Shown here: positions 1 to 6,701 of the stretch, piece by piece
Layout: the number at the start of each line of letters is the position of its first letter
Numbering within the stretch: the first letter of the stretch is position 1
Assembly (NCBI GenBank): GCA_023426365.1
Contig: JAFAAW010000142.1
Location: forward strand, 1 to 17,050
Length of the DNA: 17,050 bases
Origin: Pseudomonadota bacterium
Lineage (GTDB): Bacteria; Pseudomonadota; Alphaproteobacteria; Rhodospirillales; Magnetospirillaceae
Direction: 5' to 3'
Translations under genes and position numbers: made by a program
Notes under the pieces: model-generated
The model's input: the letters and a program-made list of their open reading frames with translations, nothing else
Database searches by the model: none
Told to the model about the DNA's origin: nothing

Positions 1-1
1 G

Positions 2-1003
2 CTCTGGCCGGTCGCCGTGCAGGGCGAGAACGCCGCGGCGCAGGTCGCAGCCGCCATCCGCGGCTTTAACCTGTTGCCCCAGGGCGGGGCGATCCCGCGG
101 CCCGACCTGCTGATCGTGGCGCGCGGCGGCGGCTCGATCGAGGATCTGTGGGCGTTCAACGAGGAGGTGGTGGTGCGCGCCGCCGCCGCGTCCGCCATTC
201 CGCTGATCAGCGCGGTGGGGCACGAAACCGACACCACGCTGATCGATTTCGCCTCGGACCTGCGCGCGCCCACGCCCACGGCGGCCGCCGAAAAGGCGGT
301 GCCGGTGCGCGCCGAACTGGTGGCCCAGGTGGCCGATTGCGGCGGCCGGCTGGTGGGCGCCATGGCGCGCGGGCTCGAGGAACGGCGGGTGCGGGTCGAG
401 CATCTGTCGCGCGCCCTGCCCAATCCCCGGCGGGTGATCGAGGATTGCACGCTGCGCCTGGATGACCGGGTCGAGCGCCTGCGCCTGGCCCTGCCCAACC
501 TGCTGCACCGCCGCGAAGCCGAGGTGGAGCGGCTGGCGGCGCGGCTCCGGCATCCGCGCGAGCTGCTGACCGAAAAGGGCCATGCGCTGGCCCAATGGGG
601 CACCCGGCTGGAGCATGCGGTGAAAACCGCCCTGGCCGCCGAGAAGGCCCGCATCGACAAGGCCGAGGTCAAGCTGGAACAGGTGGGCGGCCGCCTGCGC
701 CCCGCGCTGGACCGCGCGCTGGACGACCGCCGCCGCCGGCTGGACAGCCTGGGCGCCCTGCTGGAGAGCTTCAGCTACAAGGGCGTGCTGCAACGGGGCT
801 ATGCGGTGGTGCGCGACGGCACGGGCGCGGTGATGCGCGCCGCCGATGCCCGGCCCGGCGCGGGCTGGAGCGTGGAATTCCAGGACGGCAAGGCCGATGT
901 GGTGGTCGGCGACGCCCCGCCGCCGCCCGCCCCGCCGGCGCCGCCCGCGCCGAAGAAGCCGGCCAAGGCCAGGGATGACGGCCGCCAGGGCAGCCTGCTG
1001 TAG
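2..1003 (+). CDS. xseA: Exodeoxyribonuclease VII large subunit, 5'-truncated by window edge
   Basis: XseA forms exonuclease VII with several small XseB subunits and degrades single-stranded DNA to oligonucleotides in the cytoplasm, in DNA repair and recombination. The frame is open from base 2 to a TAG stop, giving 333 residues. The family is usually about 450-500 residues, so the N-terminal OB-fold and the true start lie outside the window. What remains holds the catalytic core: the ARGGGSIEDLWAFN motif near bases 116-160 and VGHETDTTLIDFASDLRAPT near 215-274. A long, charged, helical coiled-coil region follows (about 300-780), then the conserved YKGVLQRGYAVV segment near 775-810. The last 35 or so residues are Pro/Ala/Lys-rich, a low-complexity tail common in high-GC alphaproteobacterial versions. 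I am confident of the family because several conserved motifs occur in the right order. Confidence 0.95.
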   Translation, partial: LWPVAVQGENAAAQVAAAIRGFNLLPQGGAIPRPDLLIVARGGGSIEDLWAFNEEVVVRAAAASAIPLISAVGHETDTTLIDFASDLRAPTPTAAAEKAVPVRAELVAQVADCGGRLVGAMARGLEERRVRVEHLSRALPNPRRVIEDCTLRLDDRVERLRLALPNLLHRREAEVERLAARLRHPRELLTEKGHALAQWGTRLEHAVKTALAAEKARIDKAEVKLEQVGGRLRPALDRALDDRRRRLDSLGALLESFSYKGVLQRGYAVVRDGTGAVMRAADARPGAGWSVEFQDGKADVVVGDAPPPPAPPAPPAPKKPAKARDDGRQGSLL

Positions 1004-1061
1004 TCGTCGCATCGGCCTTCGGTTTGCCCATGCCCGCCCTTGGGCAGGCCTGCGCGCATAC

Positions 1062-1091
1062 ACTTCGTTTATTTGCGACGGAAACTTCGTT
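1062..1091 (+). repeat. Direct repeat ACTTCGTT x2, 22-base period
   Basis: Two identical 8-base copies lie at 1062-1069 and 1084-1091, upstream of the receiver gene whose ATG is at 1137. A spacing of about two helical turns places both copies on the same face of the DNA, which would suit a dimeric regulator. That role is inference; the repeat itself is directly visible. Confidence 0.35.
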
Positions 1092-1122
1092 CATGTCCGG
1101 GCGCTAATGTGCCGCCCGGAAT

Positions 1123-1127
1123 AGGAG
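1123..1127 (+). promoter_or_regulatory. Ribosome binding site of receiver gene
   Basis: AGGAG lies 9 bases before the ATG at 1137. It supports this start for the receiver protein. Confidence 0.75.
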
Positions 1128-1136
1128 CGACTTTCC

Positions 1137-1535
1137 ATGAACGTGACCGACTCTCCGGTCGATGTGGTGGCGGTGGATGACGAGCCGACCACGCGCGCCA
1201 TCATCGCCGGCCTGCTGAAACATCAGGGTATCGCCGTCGCCACCTGCGCCGATGGCGAGGAATTGCGGGCGCTGCTGCGCCATGTCCGGCCGCGGGTGCT
1301 GATCCTGGACGTGGAGATGCCCGGCGACGACGGCTTCGTGCTGGCCGAGGAGATGCGGCAGCGCTTCGGCCTGGACCTCGGCATCGTCATGCTGACCTCG
1401 CACGGGCTGGGCGCCGACATGGCGGTGGGCATGGCGGCCGGCGTGGACGAATACCTGACCAAGCCGTGCGACCGCCACAAGCTGGTCGCCGCCGTGCGCC
1501 GCCACCTGCATGGCGCGGCGCTGGCCTGGGGCTGA
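1137..1535 (+). CDS. Stand-alone response regulator receiver (CheY-like) protein
   Basis: This 132-residue protein is a single receiver domain with no output domain. All signature residues are present: the acidic pocket Asp14-Asp15, the phosphoacceptor Asp58 in LILDVEMPGDDG, the switch Thr87 in VMLTS, and Lys109 in the YLTKP motif. Such proteins take a phosphate from a histidine kinase and act by protein contact, for example on a motor, a kinase or a phosphorelay. A short N-terminal extension (about 8 residues) precedes the first strand. The gene has a good ribosome binding site and is flanked by gaps of 133 and 115 bases, so it may be transcribed alone. No kinase or chemotaxis gene is nearby, so its partner cannot be named. 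The family call is firm; the role is open. Confidence 0.9.
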   Translation: MNVTDSPVDVVAVDDEPTTRAIIAGLLKHQGIAVATCADGEELRALLRHVRPRVLILDVEMPGDDGFVLAEEMRQRFGLDLGIVMLTSHGLGADMAVGMAAGVDEYLTKPCDRHKLVAAVRRHLHGAALAWG

Positions 1536-1572
1536 CGGCCGCGCGGGCGGCCCGATCGGGCGTGGCCGTCAG
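1532..1572 (+). terminator. Strong GC-rich hairpin after the receiver gene (possible terminator)
   Basis: CTGACGGCC at 1532-1540 pairs perfectly with GGCCGTCAG at 1564-1572. The stem extends inward through a G-T wobble and three more pairs, giving about 13 pairs. The loop region contains the perfect 12-base palindrome GCCCGATCGGGC (1550-1561), which could form an alternative inner hairpin. The hairpin starts on the receiver stop codon (1533-1535). No T-run follows, so it is not a classical intrinsic terminator. It could protect the 3' end of the mRNA, help stop transcription with a factor, or be a protein-binding site. Confidence 0.5.
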
Positions 1573-1650
1573 GAACAGTTGACGCATGGCCCCGCCTCTG
1601 CCAATCCCAGGTGGGGACGGCCGCCGTCCGACCCGTGACGGAGACAGTCC
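1573..1650 (+). promoter_or_regulatory. Upstream region of the fused acyltransferase gene
   Basis: A TTGACG hexamer at 1579-1584 resembles a -35 box, but the matching -10 position (1602-1607, CAATCC) is poor, so the promoter call is weak. A short hairpin, GGACGG (1615-1620) with CCGTCC (1624-1629), sits in the probable leader. It is followed by the GGAGA ribosome binding site at 1640-1644, 6 bases before the ATG at 1651. Confidence 0.3.
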
Positions 1651-4600
1651 ATGCACCAGGGTACCTTCCGCCTGCTGGCCCGCCGCCGCTTCCTGCCGCT
1701 GTTCGTCAGCCAGTTCCTGGGGGCGGCCAATGACAACGTGTTCAAGAACGCGTTGATCATCCTGGTGATCTATCGGCTGGGCGATGGCGCGGGCATGGAC
1801 GGCAAGCTGCTGGCGACGGTGGCGGCCGGATTGTTCATCGCGCCCTATTTCCTGTTCTCGGCCCTGGCCGGCCAATTGTCGGACCGCTACGAGAAGACCG
1901 GGCTGATGAAGCTGTGGAAGGCGGCCGAGATCGTCATCAGCGCCCTGGGGGCGTGGGCGCTGTGGGCGGGCAACGTGCCGCTGATGCTGGCCGCGCTGTT
2001 CCTGCTGGGGGCGCAGGCCACCTTCACCGGTCCCATCAAATACGCCATTTTGCCGGAATTGCTGGCGCGCGACGAACTGATCGCCGGCAACGCCCTGGTG
2101 GAGGGCGGCACCTTCCTCGCCATCCTTTTGGGCACCATCGCCGGCGGCATGCTGATCCTGCTGGATGGCGGCGCCGTGTGGGTGTCGGCGGCCATGCTGG
2201 CGGCGGCGGCCGTCGGCTTCGGCGCCGCGCTGCTGCTGCCGCGCTGCCATGGCGGCAATCCGGGGGTGGCCGTGCGCTTCGCCCCCTTCCGCGACACCGC
2301 CGAGTTGTGGCGGCTGGTGCGGGCGCGCCGCGAACTCTTTTTGTCGGTCCTGGGCATTTCGTGGTTCTGGCTGGTGGGCGCCACCTATCTGTCGCAGTTT
2401 CCCGCCTTCGCCCGCGATGTTCTGGGCGCCGACGGCCACGCGGTGACCCTGATGCTGACCATGTTCTCGGTGGGCATCGGCATCGGCTCGGTCCTGTGCG
2501 GCCGCCTGCTGGGCGGCGAGATCTCGGCCCGCCACGTGCCCTTCGCCGCGCTGGGCATGACGCTGTTCGCCCTGGACCTGTGGTTCGCCGCCGGCCATGC
2601 GGCGCCGTCCGCCACCTTGTTGCCGCTGGGCGAGTTCCTGGCCCGGCCGGGCACGTGGCGGGTTCTGGCCGATCTGCTGGCCTTTTCCATCTGCGGCGGC
2701 GTCTATATCGTGCCGCTCTACGCCATCTTGCAGGCCGGCAGCGACGAGGGCGTGCGCGCCCGGGTGGTGGCGGCCAACAACGTGGGCAACGCCATCTTCA
2801 TGGTGGCGGGCGCGGTGATCAGCGGATTGCTGCTGGCCATGGGGGTCTCGGTCACCGGCATCTTCCTGCTGCTGGGGCTGGCCAATCTGGCGGTGGCGGT
2901 GCACATCTGCGGCCTGTTGCCCGACGCGGTGCTGAAAGGGGTGTTCGCCGCCCTGTTCCGGCTGGCCTATCGCGTGCGCGTGCAGGGGCTGGAGCACCTG
3001 CCGGCGGCGGGCCAGCGCGCGGTGGTGGTGGTCAACCACGCCTCCTTCCTGGACCCGGCGCTGCTGGCGGCGTTCCTGCCGGAAAAGCCGATGTTCGCCG
3101 TCAATACCCTGGTGGCGCGGCACTGGTGGGTGCGGCCGTTCCTGCGGGTGGTGGACGCGTTCCCCATCGATCCCACCAACCCGATGTCCACCAAAAGCCT
3201 GATTCGCGCGGTGCGGGGCGGGCGCAGTCTTGTCATCTTTCCCGAAGGGCGCATCACCGTCACCGGCGCCCTGATGAAAATCTACGAAGGTCCCGGCATG
3301 GTGGCCGACCGCGCCGATGCGGTGGTGGTGCCGGTGCGCATCGACGGCGCCCAATTCACCCCGTTCTCGCGCCTGCGCGGCAAGATGCGCCTGCGCTGGT
3401 TTCCCACCATCACCATCACCGTGCTGCCGCCCTGCCGCTTCCAGGTGCCGGCGGACGTGGTCGGGCGCGACCGCCGCCGCCGCATCGGCGCCGCCCTGTA
3501 CGACGTCATGTCGGGCATGATGTTCGAGACGGCGCGGCGCGACCGCACCTTGTTCGCCGCGCTCCTGGAGGCCCAGCGCCTGATCGGCGGCAAGGCGGTG
3601 GCGGTCGAGGACATCGCCCGCAAGCCGGTCACCTACGACCGTCTGGTGGCGTCGTCGCTGGTGCTGGGCCGGGTGCTGGCCCGCCATGGCGGCGTGGGCG
3701 AGCCGGTCGGCCTGCTGCTGCCCAACGCGGCCGCCACCGCCGCCTGTTTCTTCGCGCTGCAGGCGTTCGGCCGGGTGCCGGCGCTGCTGAATTTCTCCAC
3801 CGGGCCGGGCAACGTGGCGGCGGCGTGCGAGGCGGCGGCCATCCGCACGGTGGTGACCTCGCGCCGCTTCATCGACCAGGCGCGGCTGTCGGCCACCGTT
3901 CAGGCCCTGGCCGGGCGGGTGGCGCTGGTGTATTTGGAGGACCTGGCCGCTCGGCTGGGTCCGCTTTCAAAGCTGCGCGGGCTGCTGGAACGGCCCGTCG
4001 CCGCCGCCATCCATGCCCGCGCGCGCCGTCGCCCCGACGATCCGGCGGTGATCCTGTTCACCTCAGGCTCCGAGGGCGCGCCCAAGGGCGTGGTGCTCAG
4101 CCACGCCAACATCCTGGCCAATTGCGCGCAACTGGCGGCGCGGGTGGCCTTCACCCCCAGCGACAGCGTGTTCAACGCCCTGCCGGTCTTCCATTCCTTC
4201 GGCCTGACCGGCGGCCTGCTGCTGCCGCTGTTCGCCGGCATCCGGGTGTTCCTGTATCCGTCGCCGCTGCATTACCGCATCGTGCCGGAAATGGTCTACG
4301 ACACCAACGCGACCATCATGTTCGGCACCGACACCTTCCTGTCGGGCTATGGCCGGGTCGCCAACGCCTATGATTTCTACAGCGTGCGCTACGTCTTCGC
4401 CGGGGCGGAGAAAGTGCGCGACGACACCCGCCGGGTGTGGATGGACAAGTTCGGCCTGCGCCTGCTGGAAGGCTATGGCGCCACCGAGACCGCGCCGGTG
4501 CTGGCGGTGAACACCCCCATGCATTTCCGGGCGGGCACCGTGGGCCGCCTGCTGCCCGGCATCGAATGGCGCCTTGAGCCGGTGCCCGGCGTGGCCGAAG

Positions 4601-5076
4601 GCGGCCGGCTGTGGGTGCGCGGCCCCAATGTCATGCTCGGCTATATGCGGAGCGAACGCCCCGGCGTGCTGGAGCCGCCGGCCCAGGGCTGGTACGACAC
4701 CGGCGACATCGTGGCGGTGGACGACATGGGCTATGTGCGCATCCTGGGGCGGGCCAAGCGCTTCGCCAAGATCGCCGGCGAGATGGTGTCCCTGGGCATG
4801 GTCGAGGGCGAGATCGCCGCGCGCTGGCCCGAGGCCGGCCATGCGGTGGTCGCCGTGGCCGACGACCGCAAGGGCGAGCAATTGGTGCTGGTCACCGAAG
4901 CGGCCGCCGCCACGCGCGACGCGGTGCTGGCCCATTTCCGCGCCCGGGGTCTGGCCGAATTGCTGGCGCCCAAGGCGGTGCTGCGGGTCGATCGATTGCC
5001 GCTGCTGGCCACCGGCAAGGCCGATTACGTGGCGGTCAAGGCGCTGGCCGAGGCGTTCGTGCGCCCGCTGGCCTGA
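1651..5076 (+). CDS. aas: Fused lysophospholipid transporter / 2-acyl-GPE acyltransferase / acyl-[ACP] synthetase
   Basis: This 1141-residue inner-membrane protein joins three modules. Residues 1 to about 425 are an LplT-like major-facilitator transporter with many hydrophobic spans and the typical early FLGAANDNVFKNA motif. Residues about 431-620 are a PlsC-type acyltransferase, with the NHASFLD motif (His463, Asp468) and FPEGR (530-534). Residues about 640-1141 are an AMP-forming acyl-ACP synthetase, with the phosphate loop TSGSEGAPKG (804-813), YGATE (942-946), the TGD motif (Asp1019) and the catalytic Lys1123 in ATGKADY. By analogy with E. coli LplT and Aas, it would flip lysophospholipids inward and reacylate them using fatty acid and ATP. 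In E. coli these are two proteins; the triple fusion is known in other proteobacteria. It converges with the next gene, with only 15 bases between the stop codons. Confidence 0.92.
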   Translation: MHQGTFRLLARRRFLPLFVSQFLGAANDNVFKNALIILVIYRLGDGAGMDGKLLATVAAGLFIAPYFLFSALAGQLSDRYEKTGLMKLWKAAEIVISALGAWALWAGNVPLMLAALFLLGAQATFTGPIKYAILPELLARDELIAGNALVEGGTFLAILLGTIAGGMLILLDGGAVWVSAAMLAAAAVGFGAALLLPRCHGGNPGVAVRFAPFRDTAELWRLVRARRELFLSVLGISWFWLVGATYLSQFPAFARDVLGADGHAVTLMLTMFSVGIGIGSVLCGRLLGGEISARHVPFAALGMTLFALDLWFAAGHAAPSATLLPLGEFLARPGTWRVLADLLAFSICGGVYIVPLYAILQAGSDEGVRARVVAANNVGNAIFMVAGAVISGLLLAMGVSVTGIFLLLGLANLAVAVHICGLLPDAVLKGVFAALFRLAYRVRVQGLEHLPAAGQRAVVVVNHASFLDPALLAAFLPEKPMFAVNTLVARHWWVRPFLRVVDAFPIDPTNPMSTKSLIRAVRGGRSLVIFPEGRITVTGALMKIYEGPGMVADRADAVVVPVRIDGAQFTPFSRLRGKMRLRWFPTITITVLPPCRFQVPADVVGRDRRRRIGAALYDVMSGMMFETARRDRTLFAALLEAQRLIGGKAVAVEDIARKPVTYDRLVASSLVLGRVLARHGGVGEPVGLLLPNAAATAACFFALQAFGRVPALLNFSTGPGNVAAACEAAAIRTVVTSRRFIDQARLSATVQALAGRVALVYLEDLAARLGPLSKLRGLLERPVAAAIHARARRRPDDPAVILFTSGSEGAPKGVVLSHANILANCAQLAARVAFTPSDSVFNALPVFHSFGLTGGLLLPLFAGIRVFLYPSPLHYRIVPEMVYDTNATIMFGTDTFLSGYGRVANAYDFYSVRYVFAGAEKVRDDTRRVWMDKFGLRLLEGYGATETAPVLAVNTPMHFRAGTVGRLLPGIEWRLEPVPGVAEGGRLWVRGPNVMLGYMRSERPGVLEPPAQGWYDTGDIVAVDDMGYVRILGRAKRFAKIAGEMVSLGMVEGEIAARWPEAGHAVVAVADDRKGEQLVLVTEAAAATRDAVLAHFRARGLAELLAPKAVLRVDRLPLLATGKADYVAVKALAEAFVRPLA

Positions 5077-5091
5077 CGGCGGCGCCCGTGC

Positions 5092-6669
5092 TCAGCGCCG
5101 GGGTTCGACGCTGACGCCCGACCGGGGCGCCGCCGCGGGCGGCGGCGGCTCGGCGGCTGGGCCGGCCTCGGCCTGCGGCTGGGCGTCGGCCTCCGCATTG
5201 GCAGGGCCGTCCTTGCGCGCCCGGTTCTCGCTTTCCTTCAGCGCCAGGACCAGCTCGCCCATCTGGCGGCGGAGCTGGTGGGCGGCCTGGGCCTCGGCCA
5301 CCAGCACGCGGGTCAGGTCCAGGCGCGAGGAATATTGCCGCTCATAGGCGTCCAGCAGGTCGAACAGCGGGCGGCTGGCGTTGATGTACTGCTCCTCGAA
5401 CGCCGTCACCACCTTGCCGTTGGACTCCACCGCCTGCTCCAGCACCGGCACCCGGCTTTGCGCGGCGGTCAGCGCGTTGTAGCTGATGCGGACCAGTTCC
5501 TCGACGCGGGCACGGGTGTCGAGCGACTTGTAATTGGCCTCGCGCGCCTTGGCGCTGGCGGACATGCCCTGGGCGATCTCGGTGCCGCCGCTGAAGGTCC
5601 AGGTGGTCACCACCATGGCGCGGCGTTCGTTCTGATAGGGGAACACCTCGTCGCCGCCCATGCTGGATTCGCCCAGGCCCGAGCCGCCGGCGTTCCAGGT
5701 GCGGCTCTTGCTGATCTCGAAGCTGACCTTGGGCAGCAGGCGGCTATAGGCCTTGTCGCTCTCGTATTGCTGCACCTCGGTCTGCTTCAGGCTCAGCAGG
5801 TAATCGGGGTTGGCGCGCAGCGCCTTGGTCAGCGCGTCCTCGACGGTGGCGGGCGGCTGGGGCACCAGCGAGGCCGGCACCTGGAACTGCAGCGGCGTGA
5901 TGCCGGTCAGGCGGCGGAATTCGTCCATGGCGGCATCGAATTCCGAGCGCGTCTCGATGATCGCGCTTTGCGCGCTGACCGACCGGGCCTTGATGCGGTC
6001 CAGGTCGGACTGGGCGGCGCCGCCGCCCTCGACGCGGGTCTGCATCAGGTCGTTCAGCTTGTCCAGATTGGCCTTGTATTCCTCGGCATGGCGGATGGAC
6101 AGGCGGGCCTGGATGATCTTGTAGAAGGCGCTGACCGTCTGAAGCGCGACGCGTTCGCGCGTGCCGGTGGTTTCGATGTCGGCGGCGCTCTGGCTCTTGT
6201 GGCGCAGCAGGATGTCGGAAATCAGGGTCAGGTCCACCAGCGGCTGGCGGATGTTCAGTTCCTTGTCGCGGCGGCGGTGGGTGTCGTCGGTGACGCGCTG
6301 GTCGTTGACGTTATAGGCCGCCGGGGCCGAGCGTTCCGAGCCGGCGCTGCGCGAGAACGTCACCGTGGGGGCATAGGCCAGATAGGCGCCCACCACGTCC
6401 CAATCGGCGGCGTCGGCCTTGGCGACCGAAGCCTGGACCTCGAAATTGTTCTTGAGCGCGAAGGCGACCGACTCGTCCAGGCGCAACGCGTCCACCACGT
6501 CGGGCTGGCGATTGGTCTGCTCCAGCCGCACCACCGGGTCGCCGCCCAGCATGCGCACCAGCAGGGCCGAACGCTGGGCGCCCCGTTGCGGCGCCTCCTC
6601 GGCCCGCGACGCCGGGGCGGACAGCAGCGAGACGCAGACCAGCGCGGTATGAACCCACACAGCTTTCAC
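5092..6669 (-). CDS. TolC-family outer-membrane channel of the type I secretion system
   Basis: TolC proteins form a trimeric outer-membrane barrel with a long periplasmic helical tunnel, the exit duct of type I secretion. I chose the GTG at 6669 because AAGGGG (6682-6677) lies 7 bases upstream and the product then opens with a clear signal peptide: a hydrophobic stretch after VKAVWVH, ending SRA before EEAP (cleavage near residue 23). Longer in-frame extensions run into the upstream ABC gene and look non-native. The 525-residue product shows the two internal halves of the family, each a helical segment leading into a strand motif (AYLAYAPTVTFS and YSRLLPKVSFEIS). The C-terminal 45 or so residues are Pro/Ala-rich, probably a disordered periplasmic tail. 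It is the last gene of the six-gene unit, 32 bases after the ABC stop. Confidence 0.9.
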   Translation of the reverse strand: MKAVWVHTALVCVSLLSAPASRAEEAPQRGAQRSALLVRMLGGDPVVRLEQTNRQPDVVDALRLDESVAFALKNNFEVQASVAKADAADWDVVGAYLAYAPTVTFSRSAGSERSAPAAYNVNDQRVTDDTHRRRDKELNIRQPLVDLTLISDILLRHKSQSAADIETTGTRERVALQTVSAFYKIIQARLSIRHAEEYKANLDKLNDLMQTRVEGGGAAQSDLDRIKARSVSAQSAIIETRSEFDAAMDEFRRLTGITPLQFQVPASLVPQPPATVEDALTKALRANPDYLLSLKQTEVQQYESDKAYSRLLPKVSFEISKSRTWNAGGSGLGESSMGGDEVFPYQNERRAMVVTTWTFSGGTEIAQGMSASAKAREANYKSLDTRARVEELVRISYNALTAAQSRVPVLEQAVESNGKVVTAFEEQYINASRPLFDLLDAYERQYSSRLDLTRVLVAEAQAAHQLRRQMGELVLALKESENRARKDGPANAEADAQPQAEAGPAAEPPPPAAAPRSGVSVEPRR

Positions 6670-6701
6670 GGCACGACCCCTTGCCAATAGACCTCTCCCC
6701 C

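Larger units (their letters stand above)
1004..1136 (+). other. Intergenic region xseA to receiver gene, with short repeats
   Basis: This 133-base gap holds a small inverted repeat, TGCCC (1031-1035) with GGGCA (1042-1046), soon after the xseA stop. It has no T-run, so it is at best a weak terminator. Further on, the octamer ACTTCGTT occurs twice in direct orientation, 22 bases apart (1062-1069 and 1084-1091). This local region is more AT-rich than its surroundings, so a promoter for the receiver gene is plausible here. I cannot assign clear -35 and -10 boxes. Confidence 0.4.

Noticed and set aside
1387..3687. A 766-codon open frame on the - strand opposite the lipid-repair gene
   Set aside because: The product is His/Gln/Arg-rich low complexity with no recognisable motifs; the opposite strand encodes a motif-complete transporter and acyltransferase.
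5129..5143. A terminator hairpin (GCCGCC/GGCGGC) near the end of the TolC gene
   Set aside because: It arises from codons for the Pro/Ala-rich tail, lies well inside the reading frame and has no T-run.
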